A stretch of DNA of 64,000 nucleotides from NCBI GenBank assembly GCA_963809875.1, contig CAWELC010000005.1, forward strand, positions 186,001 to 250,000, read 5' to 3'. The DNA comes from JAFGAS01 sp963809875. GTDB taxonomy: Bacteria; Desulfobacterota; Zymogenia; Zymogenales; Zymogenaceae. This document shows positions 56,803 through 64,000 of the stretch, in pieces; position 1 is the first letter of the stretch, and each line of letters begins with the position of its first letter. Below the pieces are notes generated by a model. It was not told where the DNA came from. It ran no database searches and saw only the letters and a program-made list of their open reading frames with translations. The translations under genes and the position numbers were made by a program.

Positions 56803-57938
56803 AACGGATGTTCGGACCCTTCTGGTTTGCGGCCCTGGTGCTCGTCGTCTTCCTGGCGTTGCCGCCGGTCTTCCATTATTTTTCCGAGGCAGGCCGCCGG
56901 TTTGCCTGGCTCCTGTGCTTTTCGACCCTGACGTCGTTTGTCTACGTCCCGATGGCCGGCCGGTTGGCCGTGCGTCTGGGCATCATGGATATCCCGGGGG
57001 GAAGAAAGGATCACGAGGCCCCCACCCCGCTTTTGGGGGGGCTTGCGATCTTCTGCTCCTTTGTTTTTTCACTCTTAATCAACGGGATCATGACTCCCAT
57101 TCTCGTTACGGTCGTATCTGCCTCGACCATAATCCTTGCGGTTGGCATCTTCGAGGACTGGTTTGGGGTCAGGGAATGGGTTCGGCTTCTCGCCCAGGTG
57201 GCGGCCTTCGCTATGGTCGCGCTGGCCGGGGTTCAGCTGCACCTTTTCTATCCGACCCCCATAGGCCAGGCATTCAACTATCTCCTGAGCTTTCTCTGGA
57301 TAGTCGGGATAACCAACGCCATGAACTTCATAGACGGCATGGACGGACTGTGCGCGGGCATCTCGATCACTATCTCCTTCTTCCTTGGGGCGATTGCCTT
57401 TCTGACCAATCAACCGGAACTGGGATGGCTTTCGGTGACGCTCTTCGGCGCGGTGGTGGGCTTCTTTCCTTACAACTTCAATCCGAGGCGCAGGGCGGTA
57501 ATATTTCTCGGCGACGCGGGCAGTTCGTTTCTGGGGTTCGTACTGGCCTGCCTTGCCCTTATCGGCGAGTGGTCGGATAACGACCCCCTCGTCTCGTTTT
57601 CCGCGCCCCTGTTGATCTTCGGGATCCTGATATACGACATGACCTACACTAATCTCTCCCGCATCATAACCGGCAAGGTGAGGACTTTTCGAGATCTTCT
57701 TGCCTTTACGGGACACGATCATATCCATCATCGGATGAACACGATCCTCGGCGGGAGGTGCCTGACCGTCGGATTTCTTGTCCTGGTAAACATCGTCTTC
57801 GGTTTGAGCGCGCTGGTGTTGAGGAACGCCGAGTTCTTCGCCGCCGTGGCCCTCGTCGTTCAGGCGCTGGCCGTATTCGTGATGATTACCCTCATCGAGG
57901 TGGGATGTAAGGGGAAGAACGGCCAATCGGAGGGGTAA
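56799..57938 (+). CDS. WecA/TagO-like polyprenyl-phosphate sugar-1-phosphate transferase
   Basis: 379 residues with about eleven membrane helices. Motifs of the MraY/WecA family: GRKDHEAPTPLLGGLAIF, LAVGIFEDWFGV, NAMNFIDGMDGLCAG, RRAVIFLGDAGSSFLG, and the cytoplasmic HDHIHHRM loop typical of WecA-like enzymes. It would start the repeat unit by loading a HexNAc-1-phosphate onto undecaprenyl phosphate. It closes the plus-strand glycan operon, overlapping the aminotransferase gene by four bases. Confidence 0.93.
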   Translation: MKRMFGPFWFAALVLVVFLALPPVFHYFSEAGRRFAWLLCFSTLTSFVYVPMAGRLAVRLGIMDIPGGRKDHEAPTPLLGGLAIFCSFVFSLLINGIMTPILVTVVSASTIILAVGIFEDWFGVREWVRLLAQVAAFAMVALAGVQLHLFYPTPIGQAFNYLLSFLWIVGITNAMNFIDGMDGLCAGISITISFFLGAIAFLTNQPELGWLSVTLFGAVVGFFPYNFNPRRRAVIFLGDAGSSFLGFVLACLALIGEWSDNDPLVSFSAPLLIFGILIYDMTYTNLSRIITGKVRTFRDLLAFTGHDHIHHRMNTILGGRCLTVGFLVLVNIVFGLSALVLRNAEFFAAVALVVQALAVFVMITLIEVGCKGKNGQSEG

Positions 57939-57946
57939 CTATTGCG

Positions 57947-57976
57947 TTGTGTTTTCTCTATCTTTTAGGATATAAT
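57947..57976 (+). promoter_or_regulatory. Sigma70-type promoter of the double-receiver gene
   Basis: TTGTGT (57947-57952), 18-base spacer, TATAAT (57971-57976), exact -10 consensus. The transcript would begin near 57983. Confidence 0.65.
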
Positions 57977-58056
57977 CCACTTGTCCCTGTGCAGCGGGCC
58001 GGCGCGAGAGCGACGACCGAGCGGCCTTTCAATAAAGGGAGAAGGAGCCACGTGAC

Positions 58057-58857
58057 ATGAAAATCCTGGTAGTGGACGACGAGCCGGCCATCAGGGAATA
58101 CCTGAAGGAGGCTCTAACGGACATGGGACACGAGGTGGAAACGGTTCCCGACGGGTATTCAGCTATCGATTACGTGCGGGACCACGAGGTGCATCTTGCC
58201 TATGTCGATATACTCATGCCCGGGATCGACGGGTATGAAACCCTCAAGAGGATTCGCGAGATTGAGCCGAAGGTGTCGTCGGTGTTGATTTCGGGAAACG
58301 CCGTAGACAAGATGCTGGGCAGCTCCATCCCCAAGGGAGTCTTCGTCTGCCTCAAGAAGCCCATTACCATTGAGCAGCTTGAAGAGATCAATCGCTCGTT
58401 TGAGGTCATCCGGGGACCCCTGGAGTTTATCTACGAGAACCCCTACGGGCTGGATGAGCGAAAGATTGTTGACTCACACATCCTGGTGGTCGACGACGAG
58501 CCCGAGATCATCACCATCATCTCCGAGACGCTTACTGCCGAAGGGTTCAGCCACATAGACAGCGCCGCCGATGGTGATCAGGCCATTGACAAGTTCAACA
58601 AGCAAAAGCATGACGTGGTTATCCTTGATATTATGATGCCCAGGAGGAACGGAATCGAAGTCCTCCGGCACGTCAAGGCTGTGTCTCCGTCGTCACAGGT
58701 CATTATCATCACCGGGAACGCCGACAAGAACTCGGCGATCGCCGCCGTCAAGCTCGGGGCCTACGACTACGTCGAAAAACCGTTCGAGCTGGATGCCCTG
58801 GTCCTGACGACAAAACGCGCCATCGAAAAGAAGCTGCTGCTCAACGGGGCGAAATAG
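58057..58857 (+). CDS. Double-receiver response regulator without output domain
   Basis: 266 residues with two CheY-like domains. The first (1-120) has D7/D8, phospho-acceptor D51 in AYVDILMPGIDGYE and LKKP; the second (140-262) has VVDDEPE, D191 in VVILDIMMPRRNG, IITGNAD and YVEKP. There is no DNA-binding or enzymatic output domain, so it probably passes phosphate or acts through protein contact. GGAGAAGGAG precedes ATG 58057. It is monocistronic behind its own promoter, at the end of the exopolysaccharide region. Confidence 0.93.
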   Translation: MKILVVDDEPAIREYLKEALTDMGHEVETVPDGYSAIDYVRDHEVHLAYVDILMPGIDGYETLKRIREIEPKVSSVLISGNAVDKMLGSSIPKGVFVCLKKPITIEQLEEINRSFEVIRGPLEFIYENPYGLDERKIVDSHILVVDDEPEIITIISETLTAEGFSHIDSAADGDQAIDKFNKQKHDVVILDIMMPRRNGIEVLRHVKAVSPSSQVIIITGNADKNSAIAAVKLGAYDYVEKPFELDALVLTTKRAIEKKLLLNGAK

Positions 58858-58878
58858 GCTGCACGGTTCCGCACCGTC

Positions 58879-59878
58879 TCAGCAGATCCGGGGCAGCTCC
58901 TCTCCGTAAGGCATATCCACGGCCCTCTCGGAGCCGAAGCGGGTCCTGATCGTCACGGCGACCGACCGCCTGGGGACGACGACCCCGATAATCGCCGCCT
59001 CGTGCCCCCCCGCTATCCCCCGAAGGACGTCCACGGCCCGCCGGGCGTCTTCGTTCGCGACAAAGGCGATGAGCTTTCCCTCGTTGGCAACGGCCAGGGG
59101 ATCGAGCCCCAGCATCTCGCAGGCCGCCGCCACCGCCGCCTTGATCGGAATCGCGTCCTCGAAAAGCTCGACCGTCGCATTGGCGTCACCGGCCAGCTCC
59201 GTCAACGTGGCGGCAAGCCCACCCCGCGTCGGGTCCCGCATGGCCCTGACGGCCACCCCGCTTTTCATGAGGGCTTCCACCAGGGGCCATACGGATGCAG
59301 AGTCGGACCTGATCTCCGTCTCGAAATCGATCCCCTCCCGTTTGCTCATGACGGCAATCCCGTGCTCCGCGATCGGGCCGTTGATGATAACGGCGTCCCC
59401 CGCCCGGATCGTCCGCGGGTCCGGTGAGAACGCCCGCACGCCTACGCCCGATGTCGTAATGAAGAGCCGATCGGCCTCCCCCCGGGCCACGACCTTCGTG
59501 TCTCCGGTGACGACGGCCACACCGCATTCCCCGGCTGCCCGGGCGGCGGATTCCACGATACGGACGAGCTCCTTAACCTCGAGCCCCTCCTCGATGATAA
59601 GTGAGAGCGCGATCGCGAGCAGGCTTTGCCCCGGAGACGGCAAGGTCGTTGATCGTCCCGTGGATGGCCAGGCTCCCGATGTCGCCGCCGGGAAAGAAAA
59701 GGGGCTTGACCACGAAGGAATCGGTGGTGAACAGGATATCGGGCGCGCCGGGGACCGGAGCGGCGTCGGGCAGCCCCCGGGGGTCCGTCCCGAACGCGGG
59801 GACGATGATCGTCTCGATCAGCTCGCGGGTCAGTACTCCGCCGCCGCCGTGGGCGAGCAGGATTTTATCGTGCTGCAT
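58879..59878 (-). CDS. hypE: Hydrogenase maturation protein HypE, one apparent frameshift
   Basis: About 333 residues. First frame from ATG 59878: KILLAHGGGGVLTRELIETI, FTTDSFVVKPLFFPGGDIGS and GTINDLAVSGAKP; after a surplus base near 59615-59625 it continues LLAIALSLIIEEGLEVKELV, GVAVVTGDTKVV, RDPTRGGLAATLTELA and ends ELPRIC. The C-terminal cysteine is the residue that HypE uses to carry the thiocyanate/cyanide group for [NiFe]-hydrogenase. No other hyp or hydrogenase genes are in the window. Confidence 0.9.
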
Positions 59879-59982
59879 TGAGGGCCTCGTTGTTTTAAAG
59901 AGGTTCGATGGTACTACAGTCCGACCTGTTTTGCAAGGACGTGAGACTGTTCCAGTGGTAGAAAAGCGGAATGTGGAAAGAT

Positions 59983-60006
59983 GAGGGGCGGCTTTTGCCG
60001 CCCCTC
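59983..60006 (-). terminator. Perfect hairpin after the outer-membrane protein gene
   Basis: GAGGGGCGGC (59983-59992) and GCCGCCCCTC (59997-60006) form a 10-bp stem with a 4-base loop, 24 bases after the stop of the minus-strand gene at 60030. The following T-run is poor (CATCTTTCC), so termination may be partial. Confidence 0.6.
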
Positions 60007-60029
60007 GTATAATTGACGATTCGTTGCGG

Positions 60030-61778
60030 TTACTTGAAGCTCATCGGCTCGATCTTGGGCTCGATCACCGGGGCCGGAGGCGCTGGCGGCGGTGCCGCCA
60101 CCGGGCAGCCGAACTCGTAGGTGAGGGACAGCAGCGCGCCCCACTCCCAGCCCGAGGCCTCGTATTCCCGGACGACCGGGCCGTCGATCTGGACGTCCCT
60201 GGTACCAATGCCACGCGCGATATCCAACCCCGTTCCCAGGCCGTGCAGGGTGTAGTCGAGGCCGTTGACGGGGATCGCGACGGTACCCATGAGCGAGAGG
60301 CTCAGGCGCTCCGTCGGCTTGAGGTTCATCGTGGCCGAGAGGATCAAGTCCTGATAGGCGTCCCGCCCGTCGGCAACGACCTTGAGCTGGTCGGGCGGGG
60401 AGATCGACTCCCACGGAGATCGGTACGTCATCTGATACCTCCGATGCGCCCAGCCGACGAGGTATGTGGCGGAAAAGTCGGCCGACAGCATCTCGGAGAA
60501 CTCCTTTTTAACCGACAGGTCCAGCGCAACGATGTCGCGGCTTTCCATGTCCCGCTGGGCATACGCAGTCAGGAAGGGGCTGATGAAATAGCTTTCCTGG
60601 TCATACGCGTTGAGGAACTCCCACCGGGTGTAGGAGAGGAGGCCCGACAGGGTCGCCCACCCGGCGTCGTAGGTCAGCCCCGCGCCGGCCTTCACGTGCC
60701 AGGTCGTCTCCTCGTTTTCGTAGCTGATATGGCCCGGGGCGTGGTAGATCAGGTCGTAGTCGTAGGGAAAGAAGCCGCCGAAGGAGGCACCGCCCACGCT
60801 CCATTTGATGTCCCGGTAGGAGAAATCGAGGACGAAGGGTATGGAGATGGCGCTCGTGACCGCAAGCTCGGGCCGGACCGATGCGCTTATCTCCCAGCCG
60901 GTGAGGTCGCCCGAATCGAGGTCCTCGCTGTACACGGGGGGGGTACCGGACGCGTTTTCGAACAGGTTCGAATTCTTCCGGACGTCCCCGAAATAGAACC
61001 CGGCCGAAAGCCAGGCGTTAATGTTAAAGCGGTCGGAGGGCTTGAGCGAGACGCCGAGAATGGGCGAAACGATGCTATACCTGAGTCCAAGGTCCTGGTT
61101 CAGGTCAGTAGTAAACGAACTGGCGGGAACGAACGAACCATCAATCCCCTGGCCGAAGATATCGCTGTCCCAGCTCTCGTCCCGATAGGTGTACTTGAGC
61201 CCGGCCCCGACGACAAGCGCGTTGCTCATCTTCAGGCTGTAGAGCACCGAGAGGGTGAAGTCATGCGTCTCGAGCTTCTGAGAGATTGAGCCGTCCTCCC
61301 TGGCGGTGAATGTAGGACCCGAGGAAATGAGAAAGAAGTCGCCGTCCCCTTTAGTGTTGCCGTACCGATAGTTGAAGATAACGGCGAGGTTCGATCGGTC
61401 GTTGAGCCTGAGCGCAAAGCCGGCGTCGGTGCCAAGGACCGTCGTGAGGTACTTGTCCTCGACGTGCTTCGTCAAGAATCCCGGCCTCAGGCCGTTGTAC
61501 GTAAACCCCTCGTTAAAAGACTCCGAGGAGATGCTCCACCCGGAACCGAGGTAGTAGGCGTCGTCGATGAACTCGTAGGGGCAGTTGAGCGTGAGGAGCG
61601 CCGGGTTGTGGCGATAATCCATGTTCCAGAGCGGCGCGTCCATGCGGGGGAGGATTTTCGGGGTCTCGGCGAGGTTGGGCTCCGAGATGTAGATGACGTC
61701 CTGGGCGGCCGCGACAACCGTGAACGCGGCCAGAAAAAATAGAGCGAGGAAGAAGAAAATAACGCTTTGCTTCTTCAT
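60030..61778 (-). CDS. Outer-membrane beta-barrel-like protein, paralogue 1
   Basis: 582 residues. Signal peptide (MKKQSVIFFFLALFFLAAFTVVAAA), then ETPKILPRMDAPLWNM and NPALLTLNCPYEF, shared with the paralogue at 62135. The body has repeating amphipathic strands with aromatic residues (LAVIFNYRYGN, LVVGAGLKYTYRD, LDFSYRDIKW) as in barrel proteins. The end is LLSLTYEFGCPV, a proline-rich linker and VIEPKIEPMSFK, identical in the paralogue. It has no plug or TonB box. It may be a channel or adhesin; substrate unknown. GAGGGGG precedes ATG 61778. Confidence 0.85.
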   Translation of the reverse strand: MKKQSVIFFFLALFFLAAFTVVAAAQDVIYISEPNLAETPKILPRMDAPLWNMDYRHNPALLTLNCPYEFIDDAYYLGSGWSISSESFNEGFTYNGLRPGFLTKHVEDKYLTTVLGTDAGFALRLNDRSNLAVIFNYRYGNTKGDGDFFLISSGPTFTAREDGSISQKLETHDFTLSVLYSLKMSNALVVGAGLKYTYRDESWDSDIFGQGIDGSFVPASSFTTDLNQDLGLRYSIVSPILGVSLKPSDRFNINAWLSAGFYFGDVRKNSNLFENASGTPPVYSEDLDSGDLTGWEISASVRPELAVTSAISIPFVLDFSYRDIKWSVGGASFGGFFPYDYDLIYHAPGHISYENEETTWHVKAGAGLTYDAGWATLSGLLSYTRWEFLNAYDQESYFISPFLTAYAQRDMESRDIVALDLSVKKEFSEMLSADFSATYLVGWAHRRYQMTYRSPWESISPPDQLKVVADGRDAYQDLILSATMNLKPTERLSLSLMGTVAIPVNGLDYTLHGLGTGLDIARGIGTRDVQIDGPVVREYEASGWEWGALLSLTYEFGCPVAAPPPAPPAPVIEPKIEPMSFK

Positions 61779-61978
61779 TTAAACCCCCTCGAAAACGTTC
61801 AAGACAAAAGCCCCGAATGTTCCTGCTCCACAGGTGCCGGTTCTTTGCAGATAACCATAACGTGCGATGTTGGAAAATGCGGCTCCTAAACGGCGGGCTG
61901 AGCTTCGATGAAGCAATCTTAAAATATTTTAATCTCATTCTCGCTATCCGGCAACTGAAATGTGTGGCCGTGCGATCC

Positions 61979-62073
61979 TTTTTGTGTATTGGCGTCTTTG
62001 TGGTGGCATCGCTTCCCGCTTATCAGAAGAAAGACGAAGAGGACTTCACCGCGAAGACACAAAGGCACGAAGA
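61979..62073. repeat. Inverted pair of CACCnCnAAGAC elements
   Basis: The 27 bases at 62047-62073 (starting CACCGCGAAGACACAAAG) match the reverse complement of 61979-62005 (starting CACCACAAAGACGCCAAT) at 19 of 27 positions, separated by 41 bases. This resembles dispersed CACC(A/G)C(A/G)AAGAC intergenic repeats that I recall from several deltaproteobacterial genomes. No other copy was found in the window. Confidence 0.5.
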
Positions 62074-62084
62074 TGAGAAAAAGA

Positions 62085-62109
62085 AAGGGGCGGCCAACGG
62101 CCGCCCCTT
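62085..62109 (-). terminator. Intrinsic terminator of outer-membrane protein paralogue 2
   Basis: AAGGGGCGGCC (62085-62095) and GGCCGCCCCTT (62099-62109) form an 11-bp stem with 3-base loop. On the minus strand it is followed by TCTTTTTCTC. It lies 26 bases after the inferred stop at 62135. Confidence 0.75.
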
Positions 62110-62134
62110 CGCCGGGAATCGTTCTCTCCGGGGT

Positions 62135-63897
62135 TTACTTGAAGCTCATCGGCTCGATCTTGGGCTCGATCACGGGCGCGGGAGCGCCGGGGGCGGAACC
62201 GCCACCGGGCAGCCGAACTCGTAGGTGAGCGTCAACAGCCCGCCGTAGATCCACGTCGAATCTTCATATTCCCTGTTGATGCCGCTCGTGCGGAACCTGA
62301 AAGTCGTGTCGTTCGGGGAGATTCCCGCCACGGTTCCGGGCATATGGAAGTCGGCGGGATCCAGCGGGATCTTCACCAGGCCGGAGAAGGAGAGTGAGAG
62401 GCGCTCAGCCGGCCGATAGGTAAGCTTCGTGCTCAGCGTGAGGTCCTGGAAGGTATCGGTGGCGGAATTGGAGCCGTCCAGGGAAGAAACGAGGAAAGAA
62501 ATTAAGAAGAAGGATTCCCAGGCACTGCTGTAGAAGATATCGTAGTCTCTGCGGGCCCACCCGAAGTCGTAGCGCAGCCCGAGCTCGGCCGAAAGGCTGT
62601 CCGAGAATGCCTTCTTGAGGGTGACGTCAAGAGACGCAACATCCCGAACCTCCCTGTCGTCCTGCGTGAGTATGGTCAGTGTGAGTCCCGGGGGGAATAA
62701 GGCTGCGTCATTGACCTGGGTGAAGTCGTTGTCAAACTCGCAATGGGTGTAGATCGGCATCACCGTAAGCGTCATCCCTGCCGTGCCGAGCCGAAGTCCA
62801 ACCCCGGCCGACACGTCCCAGTTCCTTGAATCGTTTTCGTAGTCGATTGGCCCTCCGCCCTGGAAAACGCCCCAGTATTCGCCCGGAAATATAAACCCAT
62901 AGCCAAGCCCGTCCACCTCCCAGCGGAATCTCTCGTAGGAGCCCGACACGACGATGGGAAGGGCCAGCGACTCGCTCAGGGTCACGGTCGGCTCGACCGC
63001 CCCGTGGATGCCCCATCCGAGGAGGTCGTGCGAGTCGAGGTCTTCGGTATACACGCCGTTGTCGTCTATAAAGGAATCCTTTAAGACCGAGCCAAAGGAG
63101 AAGTCGGCCCCGAGGGAGGCGTCCAGCCGCACCCTGTCGGACGGGGTAAAGGAGACGCCGACGACCGGCGAGAACCGGTGGTACTTCAGCTTGAGCGACT
63201 CCTCGGACTCAACGAACCCGTTAATCACACCGCGGCGGGAGATCGTATTGCCACGTACCTCTGCGGAGAGGTCGTCGGTTATATAGGCGTAGCCCAGCCC
63301 CGCCCCGAGCGAAAGGGCGTCGCTCGGCCTCGTGGAAAAGAGGAGCATCGGCGCGTAGCGGTTCGATTCGAACCGGTCGTCTTGAGTCCCGAAGAAACCA
63401 AGACGAATCTGGACTGCGAATAACAGCTGATTGGCGATATCGGCCTGCCCGTGCGTGTCGGCGTAGAGGTAGTTGAAGATAAAGGCGAGGTTCGATCTCG
63501 AGCCGAGCTTCAGGGCGAACCCGAGGTCCGTCCCCCCGCTGTTCGAGTAGTAATGACCCTCGGAGGTCGCCGTGCCGAGGACGGCCCCGGCGGGGGGAAG
63601 TGGTGGGATGAGGGAACCGTTGGAGATCATGACGCCGCTCGTGGAGATCTTCGAGGAGCTGCCGATGTAGTAGCCATCGAAGAAGAGCTCGTAGGGGCAG
63701 GTCAGCTCCAGCAAGGCGGGGTTATCCCGGAAGGGGAGGTCGCCCAGCGAGTTGTCGAGCCGCGGGAGGATCTTCGGCGTGTCCGAAACGGTGCCTTCCC
63801 TGATGTAGAGATAGTCGTCGGCCGTCGCGGTTATCGCGAAGGCCCCGATCAATAGAAGAGCCAGGACGAAAAGGTACGTCGCTATGCGTTTACTCAT
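62135..63897 (-). CDS. Outer-membrane beta-barrel-like protein, paralogue 2, apparent 3' frameshift
   Basis: About 587 residues from ATG 63897 with AAAGGAGG four bases upstream. Signal peptide SKRIATYLFVLALLLIGAFA, then DTPKILPRLDNSLGDL and NPALLELTCPYELF as in paralogue 1. Barrel-like strands (FALKLGSRSNLAFIFNYLY, LSLGAGLGYAYITDD) end in LLTLTYEFGCPV. The frame as given stops early at TGA 62170 (VPPPALPRP). Adding one C in the run at 62189-62193 restores the shared tail APVIEPKIEPMSFK ending at TAA 62135. Function unknown; paralogous to 60030-61778, with its own ribosome site and terminator. Confidence 0.85.
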
Positions 63898-64000
63898 GAT
63901 GCCTCCTTTTTTATATAAGCCGCTCAAGAATGCGAGAACCCTTCATGAAGACCACGAGAGGTTCGGATCGGTTCCGAATGACGGGAGAGGCTCCGTGAAG

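Larger units (their letters stand above)
61779..62134. other. Spacer between outer-membrane protein genes with inverted-repeat element
   Basis: About 355 bases without a gene. It contains the upstream region of paralogue 1 (61779-61970), an inverted pair of 27-base elements (61979-62005 and 62047-62073) and the terminator of paralogue 2 (62085-62109). No promoter for 61778 was convincing. Confidence 0.6.

Overview
The window reads as GC-rich chromosomal DNA of a diderm (Gram-negative) bacterium. It encodes outer-membrane-type beta-barrel proteins, a Wza-like lipoprotein, signal-peptide surface proteins, sigma54-dependent control and many receiver or PAS proteins. The gene mix (aspartate kinase, HIT protein, CoA-transferase, HypE, PerR/KatG, a very large exopolysaccharide locus) would suit a deltaproteobacterium (Desulfobacterota) or a related candidate phylum, but the lineage is inferred from gene style only. 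At least twelve otherwise sensible genes are each split once between two reading frames, most often by one surplus base. This looks more like consensus error in the assembly than true decay. Split genes are listed once, over their whole extent.

Layout. 1-8147 (minus): glycosyltransferases (GT2, GT2-GT4) and a membrane protein combining a degenerate CPBP/CAAX-protease domain with FG-GAP repeats. 8148-9041: a tRNA-Arg-like remnant behind an intact promoter, and a small frameshifted gene. 9042-18880: NarL-type two-component pair, CoA-transferase pair with a zinc-finger extension, perR-katG, tRNA-Arg(CCG), three small proteins, aspartate kinase and HIT protein. 19076-24247 (plus): two paralogous signal-peptide proteins with C-terminal membrane segments and a metallo-beta-lactamase-fold hydrolase.

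24386-39606 (minus) is one dense run of overlapping genes. It starts at a consensus sigma54 promoter (39741-39756) next to a sigma54 activator gene (40088-42277). First come exopolysaccharide genes (ExeA-like ATPase, HD-GYP protein, Wza-like lipoprotein, Wzc-like tyrosine kinase, Wzy-like polymerase, GT4). Without a break these lead into a RiPP-like module: nucleotidyltransferase, tandem-PqqD protein, two SPASM radical SAM enzymes, HprK-like kinase, two precursor-like peptides, S26-like peptidase and AMP-ligase. The two peptides share a leader and carry repeated CxxGxxA units. This module is the strongest candidate for an undescribed system.

42375-57938 continues exopolysaccharide synthesis: flippase, six glycosyltransferases, methyltransferase, two DegT aminotransferases, a third radical SAM protein, WbqC and PIG-L proteins, and a WecA/TagO-like initiating transferase. 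Together with the polymerase, export lipoprotein and kinase, a nearly complete Wzx/Wzy-type pathway is present. 58057-63897 holds a double-receiver regulator, a lone hypE, and two paralogous outer-membrane proteins separated by a small inverted-repeat element. No CRISPR array, rRNA or intact insertion sequence was seen.
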